From Nepenthes gracilis (taxonomy: Eukaryota > Streptophyta > Magnoliopsida > Caryophyllales > Nepenthaceae), in assembly GCA_033239525.1 (NCBI GenBank), contig BSYO01000033.1, positions 4,269,501 through 4,333,500 on the forward strand: DNA of 64,000 nt. The letters are read 5' to 3'. Position 1 is the first letter of the stretch. Each line of letters starts with the position of its first letter. Under the pieces are notes generated by a model. It worked only from the letters and a program-made list of their open reading frames with translations, had not been told where the DNA came from and searched no databases. Below, one piece after another: positions 35,557 through 64,000 of the stretch. The position numbers and the translations under genes were made by a program.

Positions 35557-35970
35557 CTTGCAATTATATAAAGGCAGCAAAGTAAAATAGATGTTCAACC
35601 ATTAGTGCCGACATGTAAAAATTCTAACATGTAATTATGCAAAGAAATCAGAATTTCAACAAAAGCATTATGCAAGTACTATGTCGACACTATACAGATA
35701 CTATGCAGTTTTATTTATTAAATTGACTGAAGATAAATAACAGAATGGTCGTAATCAAAGAACAATTCAGGATCACATCTGAAGAAAAATTCACAATTAT
35801 AATGATAAGACGCAAAATAGAATTGATTCCTGACAATTATGACGCTACTTATCAACGATTCAAATTCTACTCAATTATTTTAATAATTAACGGTGTAGAT
35901 GACTCGAGAATTTCTATTTAAAGACTTGTTCTCAAAAACTATCAAATATGTTAATTGAAAATATTTTTAA

Positions 35971-37130
35971 AAGTATTTAAAATATATTTAAATCGTATTC
36001 TAATCCAATAAAAATAATAGTAAGCTGAAATTAGATGGGAGAAATTCAACCTTAAATTAACATAATATCTGTTACCCATAACCCAAATTAGTCCATAATA
36101 TTTGAAATTTGGGTAAAAATATTTAATATTGTGGATTATGTCTAAACTCAAATCAAAACAAAATTATATTTAAAAAAAATCAAAATTCAACAGTAATGGC
36201 ATAGTTTTATTTAATAAATTAATATGGTAATTTATTAATATATATTTCAATTTATAATCTTCCAAAAGTGATTTAGAGGCTAAAAAATAAAAAAATATAT
36301 TTAACTAAATATAAATATTTTATGATATTAAATTTATAATAGTTGAGAAGTAAATAAAATATTATGTTAGAATAAATTTCTAAAGTATATGTAGGGATAA
36401 CCCTATAATATTTCACCTTTGAATTTTTTTTCTGGTTAAATTGGAATTTTCAAAACTGTATGTTTGAATTATAAAATTGAAAATAAAATTAAATTCATAA
36501 TTTCAAATTTATTATTTAGCCTACATGATTCGAAAAGAAAATTAAAATCAGGTTACAAATTTAAACTAGTAAATAAATAATAAAATAGTTAGCAATGCTA
36601 ATATTTTAATTTATTTTATATCAATATAAATTTATAACCTATTTTATAGAAAAATAATAATAATTTTTATGTTTTAGAAACGATTTTACTTAAATATTTA
36701 TTTATTTTTGTGTCTTCAGGATATGCAATTTTACATAAACATGTGTTTTATGTTTTTAGGTAATAACTTTGAATAAACATATATACTTTATAAAATTTAG
36801 TTATTTATTGAATTTTTAATTTATTTTTAGGACCCCGAAATTCTTTTCATGCTTTTAAAATAAAAGAAAAAAATCAGTTTTTTAAAATTAAAAATGGATT
36901 TCGGTCCGAGTAACGTTTCCTCAAATTAAAAAAGAATAAGTTTTTGATAATAAAATCATATAATATATAATTTTTAGAAATTGAATATTCTAAAATCAAA
37001 CTTCTCGAATCTTCTAGAAGTACTCCACGTGGCACGAAATTATTGATTGGATATAATATTAATAATCTGTTGAATAAAACATTGCTAATGGATGCCATCC
37101 TTACTAACTCAAACACGCTCGTCGGAAGAA
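35971..37130. other. AT-rich intergenic stretch upstream of the oxidoreductase gene
   Basis: No coding remnant is recognised. The proximal promoter of the oxidoreductase gene should lie at the right end. ATATAATATT near 37051 is a weak TATA-like candidate. Confidence 0.4.
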
Positions 37131-57085
<19,955 letters not shown>

Positions 57086-57138
57086 GTCTATGCCTTTTTT
57101 CCCTGATCTTTGCTAATCGGTTCTAAGTCGAACTCGTA

Positions 57139-58395
57139 AGAATAATCAAATTAAGCGGGGTGGAAAGTTTGTGTTCATAATGATCATGCTGATCGTGTCT
57201 TATTAGTAATTTCTTATTTTGCCCATGAGATATGATCCTTTTACTTGGTATGTTTTGCTGTTTGTTTGTTACTTGTGGGAGTAAATAGTTCTTCTCCCTT
57301 GAGGACATTAGTAGTTGTTTATATAAAAAGGTAGTTTGATACATAAAGCTCCCATGATGGCCTTTAGTTAAAGTCTAGACTCGCTTAATGCAATTGAGTT
57401 ATGGTAGTGGAGAGCACATGATAGATGATACCATGATAATTGGGATCAAGTTTCAATTGCATGAAGTGTGGCAGATTGTCCTCAGAAGCTGTCCTATTGC
57501 AAGGGCCTTGTGGCCTTGTGATGTTGAGAAAAAATGTGCAGCTGAGCTCGATGCAAAATGCTTTGGCTATGTGTGGGGTTTAAAGAAGGATTAGGCTAGT
57601 TTTAAATATGTTGTGTGGTCTTACCTTGCATGACTTTGTATAACTCAAATTTATGATTGTTGGATTACACGGTGGTAATGTTATTGTTATGTTACGGTTT
57701 CCTTTCAATTGGGTGCAAACTAATTACCTTAAAAGATTTGTCAGGTTTGTGATGTGGATTTAAATGTTTACAAGTTATAGGTTTAATAGATAGATTCAAT
57801 AAAGTATTTGTTAGAAGTATATGTGAACTGTGTCAATAAAAAGTGGTCCACATTAAGATTGAAAAGCAGTGACTTGTAAGTATGTGCTGATTCAAGTTTT
57901 AAGAGTTGAGTTGAAAGAATAATCGAATTAACCGGGGTGGAAAGTTTATAGTCATAATGATCATGCTGCCCAGGATTTTTGGTAATCTCTTAAATTTCCT
58001 ATGAGATATGATCCTTCTACTTAGGGTGTTTTGCTGTTAGTTTATTGCTTGTGGGAGTAAATAGTTCTTTCCCCGTTGAAGACATTAATAGTTTTTTTAT
58101 AGTTAAAGAGGTCGTTTGATATGTAAAGCTCCCACAACGGCCTTTAGTTAAAGTCTAAACTCGCTTACTGCAATTGAGTCATGGTGGTGGAGAGCACATG
58201 ATAGATAATACCATGATAATTGGGATCAAGTTCTAATTGCATGAAATGCGGCAGATTCTGTCCTAAGAAGCTGCCCAATTGCTAGGGCCTTGCGTGGATC
58301 GAACCACCCAAACTGTCGTGGTATTTAGAGAAAATGTGCAGCTGAGCTCGAAGCAAAATGCTTCGGCTATTTGGGTTTAAGGAAGGGTGATACTA
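57139..58395 (+). repeat. Tandem duplication of the 3' flank, period about 777 bp
   Basis: Copy 1 begins at 57139 and copy 2 at 57916. Shared blocks include GGGGTGGAAAGTTT, TCATAATGATCATGCTG, GAGATATGATCCTT, GGCCTTTAGTTAAAGTCTA, GAGAGCACATGATAGAT and GTGCAGCTGAGCTCGA. Copy 2 is interrupted near 58400 and appears to resume at 61335. Confidence 0.85.
57388..57594 (+). other. Open frame in duplicated 3' flank, unrecognised
   Basis: 68 codons from ATG. I recognise no family. In the second tandem copy the same frame is disrupted (extra bases after GCAGATTCTG), which argues against a conserved coding role. Confidence 0.2.
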
Positions 58396-58399
58396 CTTT

Positions 58400-58609
58400 T
58401 AATGGTACGTTTGGTTGCTGGAATGGAATAAGGTGGGAATGGAATAGTTATTCCCAAGGAATAGAATTTGATGGGAATAAAGTTGGGAATTGTTATTCCT
58501 ATATTTGGTTGTTAGAATAGAATTAGTTGAAAATTTGTATTACAATGTTTGGTTTGTAGAATTGTATGAGGAATAAGGTGAGAATTTATCGGAATGACGC
58601 TTTTACCCT

Positions 58610-58652
<43 letters not shown>

Positions 58653-58684
58653 GTAATAAAAATAAAAAAAATAATAAAAATAAA

Positions 58685-58757
<73 letters not shown>

Positions 58758-58945
58758 GGGGGTAAATTTGGGTTAATAAAATTATTGGGTGGGAATTTTT
58801 TTTCCTCTCTAACCAGGAATAAAAAATATCTAATTCCACCAAGGAATAATTATTCTCAACTTAAGTGCAACCAAACGGTGGAATAATAATTTCACCAAGA
58901 ATAAGGAGGGAATAGAATTTCTACTCCCTCCAACCAAACATGTTG
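58400..58945. mobile_element. MITE-like element with TTTGGTTG inverted ends
   Basis: The left end reads TACGTTTGGTTGCTGGAATG and the right end, reverse complemented, ACATGTTTGGTTGGAGGGAG. Inside each end are GGGAATGGAATAG and, inverted, GGAGGGAATAGAATT. Ends with GTTTGGTTGGAGGGAAT are common to several plant MITE families. No transposase is present. The target duplication is not clear. Confidence 0.6.
58609..58756. repeat. (TAA)n / (ATA)n microsatellite
   Basis: About 148 bases of ATA/TAA triplets with a short A-rich interruption at 58650-58688. It lies inside the MITE-like element. Open frames across it (poly-Ile or poly-Leu) are artefacts. Confidence 0.95.
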
Positions 58946-58973
58946 TTATTATTTTGTTGGGTTATACCATAAC

Positions 58974-60424
58974 TGTGAGCACCCGAGCTTGAATACTCAA
59001 ACACGTGGCTCGGGCCGCTCACACGGAATAAAAATTTAAAACCAAATATAACCATTCAATAATCTAGATCATTTTAATTCTTTCGATATCTAGCTACATC
59101 ATGATAATCCATCCATCATCCATACATACATATTAAAGAAGACATAAACTCAACAAAAGAAAATACATAAGTTTCAATAATAGTTTAAATCTCATCATCC
59201 AACTATCAGGATCATCTTCTCATGCGTTTTCATACAAGTTAAATGCTGTCAACTCAATCTGGAGCCAAGAAAACACAAGGGTGAGTCAAAGCCCAGCAAG
59301 TGATATAATCAAAAACGCAATCAACAATAACGATCTCGGATATCATCTACCAAGGTCTCAACATACTCTGACAACCTACTATATCCGAGACAGATTGCAA
59401 CACGTCGTAAATACGACTCTAGGCAAATGGGTCCCACAAGACCCGAACATCCAAAAATAACAAGAGTGCCAATAAACAACGGTAATCCCCTGGAATCCGA
59501 TCTCAATAATGATTGGGGATTTCCCCGGTCCATATGTCAGCGAGAACGACTAGCATACTCACGATAACAATACAACATGGATTCCACTGAATCTGAGTAT
59601 CACAAGATCCACACAAGGATATTGCCACCACAACAAATGAGGTACTCACAATCATAGAACATCTCAAAGAATCACCCGGATCTTATTCCGCCACTGTGAA
59701 CCAAAGGCTGCGTATATTCCCCGACACAATTTGGGTACTTGCGGGCTACACGATGCTCATGCAAGTTTGACATCCGACTAAATCCATGGTCCACAGAGAC
59801 TCTGCCCCACAAAGTACAGACGTCTCCCGAGCATGCTCATCATGCTCCTCTTCTGACTCTACACCAGTACGGAAGACAACTCACACGTCAAACCCAACAT
59901 CTCTCGCCATGATATCCTCGATATCATGATCTACGATGTTCACAGGGCCATAAGCATCCTACCACACTAGGCAACGTACCTCCATCCACCAGGATACAGA
60001 AATCAGCATCGGATAAGTGTAGACCACATTAGAGTACCAAAACCTCCCATTCGACCAGATACTTTAATGTTTTCACACACTCTCCTCAACCTTGACCGTA
60101 AGAAGCCAACGAACTCAATTACTCACACACCGAGTATAACACAAAGAATGCTTTACAATCTCAATGACAGAACATCGTTCGGTGCTGACCAGACCGTACT
60201 TACATCATCAAATTGAACACAAAGAAATGTGCCTCAAAACATCCAAAGGAATTACAGTGATCGAAATAGGATCAGTTCAACTGCCTCACTATTCTTTTCA
60301 TTTTATTTCGGAGCGATGCCTACCACTAAGGCCAATAATGTAATTTATTTCAAATTTTATCCCCAAATAATTTTATAAAGTTCCAACAATTTAATTATCA
60401 ATATTTATATATACATATACCTTC

Positions 60425-60456
<32 letters not shown>

Positions 60457-61334
60457 CATTTCCACTTATACACACACATGTACCAACACTTGGGCCCCGC
60501 CCAACACACTCCAACACACACCCACATACTTGGGCCTAGCCCGACACCACACACACACTCACAACCCACACACGCACACTTGGGCCCATGGCCCAACACA
60601 GACACACAACCCACGGCCCAACTCATCCCGGCAGCCCATCACGTACACACAGCCTCACGCAGCAGCTTCCTGCTGCACTCTCCACATACACACACACACA
60701 CGGCACACACAAAGCACCCCACGCGCAGCAGCTCTGCTGCTTCTACACACGCGCACAGAACACAACACACACTGCTTCAGACCCACACAATTATTTACAC
60801 ACACGGCTTCACCCAGCCGTTCACACCCACCAAAGCAAAGACAACAACAATTTAACCCCGGACTTACAATTTCTTCATTCATGACTTTTTGGCTAGAAAC
60901 AGAGCACAAAGAAATTCGGGAAATTAGTGAGCAAGAGAGGGAATATTAGGATGATTTCACTTGAAATTTCGAGCGGAACGGCGGTGGAAGGATTCACTTG
61001 CAACTAGAGAGGAAATGACAGTAAAGGGATCACTTGCAAATTTTGAGAGAAACGACAGTAGAGGAAAATCACTTGCAACTAGAGAGGAAATGACAGTAAA
61101 GGGATCACTTGCCTGATTTCACGGTTCCAGAACACGGCTCGAGTTCGGCTCTGGTTCTGGCTTCAACTTCAGCTTCAGCTTCAGCGTCGGCTTCAACTCA
61201 GGGTTGGTTGTTCGGCCGGTATAACAAAATCGGCACGGGTACGACGACCACGCTGACGACAACAGCAACAATCGACCATGGCAATGGAAGAAGACGCCTC
61301 AGAAATGGCTTCCCGGAGCACCAATTCAAATGAT
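58974..61334 (-). repeat. Truncated LTR-like copy related to the solo LTR in intron 2
   Basis: It starts TGTGAGCACCCGAG and shares with 52135-54465, in the same order, CAAGGGT(A/G)AG(C/T)CAAA, TGTAGAC(T/C)ACA, CC(T/C)CATT(T/C)GAC and an AC-rich stretch. The other end (TGTAACAC-type) is missing. The interior carries an AT run, CA-rich DNA and a Ser/Ala-coding low-complexity patch. No gag-pol. Confidence 0.6.
60428..60850. repeat. (AT)n run followed by CA-rich low-complexity DNA
   Basis: AT repeats at about 60428-60450, then about 390 bases dominated by ACAC, CCCAACAC and CACACGC. Overlapping His/Thr/Pro-rich frames exist in all plus frames, as expected from composition, and should not be read as genes. 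Confidence 0.85.
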
Positions 61335-61480
61335 TGCAAGTCATAGATTTAATAGATGGATTTAATGAGGCATTTGTTGTGTGGATACGTAAGCTGTGTC
61401 AATTAAGAGTGTTCCATAACAAGATTGAAAAGAAGTGGCCTATAAATGTACGCTGATTCATGTTTTAAGAGCTGGGGTGA
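61335..61480 (+). repeat. Resumed part of the second 3'-flank duplicate
   Basis: GCAAGTCATAGATTTAATAG to GATTCATGTTTTAAGAGCTG aligns with 57765-57905. This indicates that the MITE and LTR-like element were inserted into duplicate copy 2. Confidence 0.7.
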
Positions 61481-61574
61481 ATTGTGTTGTGTCCTGGGTC
61501 TCTGCAAATGCAACTGAATTTGAAGCAGCTGTCTCTGCCTGCAATTAAGTGGAAGTAGGTCCTCTCTCGTTCGA

Positions 61575-61961
61575 TGTTAGAACGATGGCTTTTGTAGTGA
61601 TTTGGTAGGAGCTATTTAACCTAGGATGTAATGGGTTCTACTAGGAAATGCAGCGTAACGGATATTTGGCCATATATTTATATACTTTTTATTTCTTTAT
61701 TTTATGTATTTCTTTCTTATTTTGCCTGGTTGATTATTCCGTAATTTTTGTTTTCCTTGTATAGCTCATTTATTTTTAGTTAGTTTTTGTATTATAAATT
61801 ATGGTGGCTGAGGCTTGTTCCACCAATCCAAGTGAAATAAATAAAATAGATTGCGTCCGGTTTCTTTCATCATTGCCATGTCTTCTCTTTCTTTTTCGTC
61901 TCTGCCGCTCACCTCCTTCTACCTCTCTGCCTTGGATTTCTTCTTCGTGTAGAGCTTTACA
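61575..61961 (+). repeat. Copia 5' LTR, 387 bp
   Basis: It runs from TGTTAGAACGATGG to AGAGCTTTACA, followed at once by TGTATCAGAGAC. It contains TATATTTATATAC near 61671. The flank to the left is TTCGA; the right duplication is outside the window. Confidence 0.75.
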
Positions 61962-61973
61962 TGTATCAGAGAC
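61962..61973 (+). promoter_or_regulatory. Copia primer-binding site (tRNA-Met type)
   Basis: TGTATCAGAGAC, close to TGGTATCAGAGC, directly after the LTR. Confidence 0.7.
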
Positions 61974-61975
61974 AA

Positions 61976-63223
61976 TGACATCTTAGCAAACTACTTTCAA
62001 AACTACATTGAACGTAGCCAACCCATGTTTTACCTCTTCACAAGAACACATGCTCTTCCAAATCCTCACAGACCTCACAAATCCTTTTCGGCTAAAAGTC
62101 GGTGACAATTTGGCCATCACCTTGGTCACCGATTTACTCGCCATCGACAACTATTCGACCTAGTCAATGCGTGGAGCCTTGAGAGCCAAAAATAAGTTTT
62201 AGTTCATTAAGGGCACCGTTCCCAAACAGATCGACTCAAGCGATCATTTTTTCGAAGCCTTGGGACGATGCAATAATATGATAGTCTCCTGGATCCAAAA
62301 CTCCATTAGCCCATCTATCAAATCTAGCGTTATTTTCGTTGATGATGCCTCTGAGATTTGGAATGAGTTACGTGACTGCTTTACCCAACAAAATGGGTCT
62401 CGCATCTTTCAATTGAAAAAATCGTTGGCTAGCCTTCTGTAAGAACAAGACCAAGTAAGCGATATTACCATAAACTCAAAACTTTATGGGATAAACTTTT
62501 AATTTATAACCCCCTCCCGAACTGTGATTGCGGTAAGATAAAGATTCTTGCTGATAGATATCAACCAGATTGTGTAATACAATTTTTGATGGGCTTAAAT
62601 GACTCTTATTCTAATGCCCGAGACCAGATTATGTTGATGGATCCTCTTCCCTCTATTAATAAAATTTTCTCTATTATTCAACAACAAGAATGATAACACC
62701 AGATGTCTGCCACCCAGCATTCGAACACAATGGCCTTAACAGCCAAAAGAAATTCTAATTATCCAAAAAATATTGCAAAAACGTTCATTTCTGTCAAGAG
62801 AGATAGGCCTTTTGTGTTCACTATCGGATCACAGGGCATTCTGTGCAGCAGTGTTTCAAGGTTGGAAACACTGATGCTCTTGTGTGTTCCTATTGTAATA
62901 AAATTGGGCATATTATGGATAAATGTTATCAATTGTATGGTTTTCCTCCTAACCATAAGTTGTATGGCAAATCTGGCAACATGATGTCTTTTGTCAATTT
63001 GTCGAGCTTCAAAACTCATACTGATCAAGAAGAAGATGCAGATGATAGGGTAGCACCGACTAAAGCCCAATTCAAACAACTCATGGACTTAATCCAAGCA
63101 AAAGATACTGCTGTTTCATCCCACACAGCCAAGCAAATCCAGCTTATATTCGACCCTAGCATTAAGCATCCGAAGGCTGCAAATATGACTGGTTATGCCT
63201 TCTGTGTGTCTCCTTCCCATTAG
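61976..63223 (+). pseudogene. Copia gag with intact CCHC knuckle but broken frame
   Basis: ATG 61976 is followed three codons later by TAG. The body then reads KVGDNLAITLVTDLLAIDNY (Copia-like N-terminal domain), ALGRCNNMIVSWIQNSISPS, IWNELRDCFTQQNGSRIFQL and, in another frame, YQPDCVIQFLMGLNDSYSNA. The 62843-63223 frame has CSYCNKIGHIMDKCYQLYGF, a complete C-x2-C-x4-H-x4-C knuckle followed by the Copia YGFPP signature. At least two frameshifts separate the blocks. Confidence 0.85.
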
Positions 63224-63240
63224 CATTCTGATAATAAGAA

Positions 63241-63540
63241 ACACGTGTAAATTTCGGACACTAGGGCCACAGATCATATGATATGTGATCTGTCATTATA
63301 CGTTAATTATAAAGTCTAGATTTTATGCTCTGTCAAACTTTCGGATGGAAGTAATACATTTGTTTATCATATTGAAAATATTAAACTTACAGATAAATTG
63401 ATATGGTAAAATGTTCTTTGTGTTCATTCGTTCTCTTTCAATCTAATTTCTATAAAGAGGCTAACTGATACCCTTAATTGCTGTATGTTTTTCTTTTCTA
63501 ACCTCTGTTTGATTTAGAACATTGCCTCTTGGACAACGAT
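63241..63540 (+). pseudogene. Copia protease remnant with altered active site
   Basis: At 63248-63285 the frame reads ISDTRATDHMICDLSLYVNY. The Copia active site is normally Asp-Ser-Gly-Ala; here Gly is Arg. TAG at 63317 and TAA at 63407 follow, although VKLSDGSNTFVYHIENIKL and FNLISIKRLT still match the family. Confidence 0.75.
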
Positions 63541-63544
63541 TAGG

Positions 63545-64000
63545 ATGGGTGAAAAAAGAAATAGGTTGTATCATTTGAAGCGCGCTAAAATACCTTCAAA
63601 TACTCTGACTGTTCTTCTTCTCAAGATTTCCAATCTAAACATAAAACTTTCCGTTCATTCTATTTTGTCTTCAACTGATATTTGGCATTGCCGTTTAGGG
63701 CACATATCTCATTCTAGACTTAAGTTAATTGATAATTCTCTTGTAAAAGGAGCATTATGTTTTATTAATAATAATCCTTGTTTTATTTGTCATATGGTTA
63801 TACAGCATCGTCTTCCTTTTTCTTCCAGCACCCATAAATCACACATCTTGTTTGAAATGATTCAGTATGATATATGGGGATCTTTCTTAGAAATCTCTTA
63901 CGACTGTTACAAATATTTTCTCACTATCATTGATGATCTTTCTAGAAGCATGTGAGTCTATCTTCTAAAACAAAAATTTGACACCAAACAGTGCTTGGAG
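63545..64000 (+). pseudogene. Copia GAG-pre-integrase and integrase start
   Basis: MGEKRNRLYHLKR leads to DIWHCRLGHISHSRLKLIDN, the His-His part of the zinc-binding domain. CFICHMVIQHRLPF supplies the Cys pair. The catalytic core starts at MIQYDIWGSFLEISYDCYKY and LTIIDDLSRSM, then TGA at 63953 where Trp may once have been. It continues VYLLKQKFDTKQCL to the window edge. Both catalytic Asp positions visible here are kept. Confidence 0.88.

Larger units (their letters stand above)
33725..35970 (+). pseudogene. Endogenous caulimovirid-like locus, right half
   Basis: Immediately right of the gypsy insertion, AT-rich plus-strand coding remnants resume. They include the 33851-34657 frame and the frame at 34995-35210, then shorter fragments to about 35970. 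Composition and stop pattern match the block at 19.4-22.9 kb. With the ATATT duplication this shows that the two halves were once contiguous. No reverse transcriptase is recognisable here either. Confidence 0.55.
61575..64000 (+). mobile_element. 5' part of a Ty1/copia retrotransposon, plus strand
   Basis: LTR, tRNA-Met-type primer site, gag with a zinc knuckle, protease relic, GAG-pre-integrase and the start of the integrase core follow in order. The element then leaves the window. Stops and frameshifts show it is not autonomous. Confidence 0.88.

Noticed and set aside
58566..58886. Poly-Ile and poly-Leu open frames
   Set aside because: Direct translation of the TAA/ATA microsatellite.
60478..60949. 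Overlapping His/Thr/Pro-rich open frames (up to 139 codons)
   Set aside because: They arise from CA-rich low-complexity DNA, exist in several frames at once, and have no start context or conserved motif.

Overview
The window is nuclear DNA from a flowering plant, most likely a eudicot. It has spliced genes with plant-type introns, an AT-rich intergenic background, and nested Ty1/copia and Ty3/gypsy LTR retrotransposons. There is no bacterial-style gene organisation. Only one gene looks fully intact: an NADPH-dependent quinone/enone oxidoreductase of the 2-methylene-furan-3-one reductase type, on the plus strand in four exons from 37310 to 57085.

Layout from left to right. 1-1804: the 5' end of a degraded minus-strand Copia element (protease edge, gag, 5' LTR). 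2783-5086: a minus-strand SAMHD1-like HD-domain gene, six recognisable exons then cut off. 5.2-17.2 kb: a gene-poor patchwork of LTR-like pieces and tandem repeats. 17.2-19.4 kb: AT-rich with nothing recognisable. 19.4-22.9 and 33.7-36.0 kb: two halves of a decayed endogenous caulimovirid-like (pararetrovirus) locus. They are separated by a minus-strand Ty3/gypsy element (22931-33724) with two LTRs and a matching 5-bp target duplication.

37.3-57.1 kb: the oxidoreductase gene. Its first intron (13.7 kb) holds a second, older Ty3/gypsy element on the gene's own strand (about 37767-49245). Its second intron holds a 2.3-kb solo LTR with matching flanks. The four exons still join into one 318-codon frame, so splicing would have to remove all of this. 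57.1-61.5 kb: a tandem duplication of the gene's 3' flank, with the second copy split by a MITE-like element carrying a long TAA microsatellite and by another LTR-like element. 61575-64000: the 5' LTR, gag and start of pol of a plus-strand Copia element that runs off the window.

Both gypsy elements carry, between integrase and 3' LTR, a decayed reading frame on the strand opposite to gag-pol that resembles the plant 'putative gypsy type transposon' domain. This is known for Tat-type elements. I found no convincing new biological system. The most informative items are the nested caulimovirid locus, the antisense frames, the very long retrotransposon-filled intron, the truncated HD gene with a GC-AG intron, and the clustered differences between the two LTRs of the younger gypsy element.
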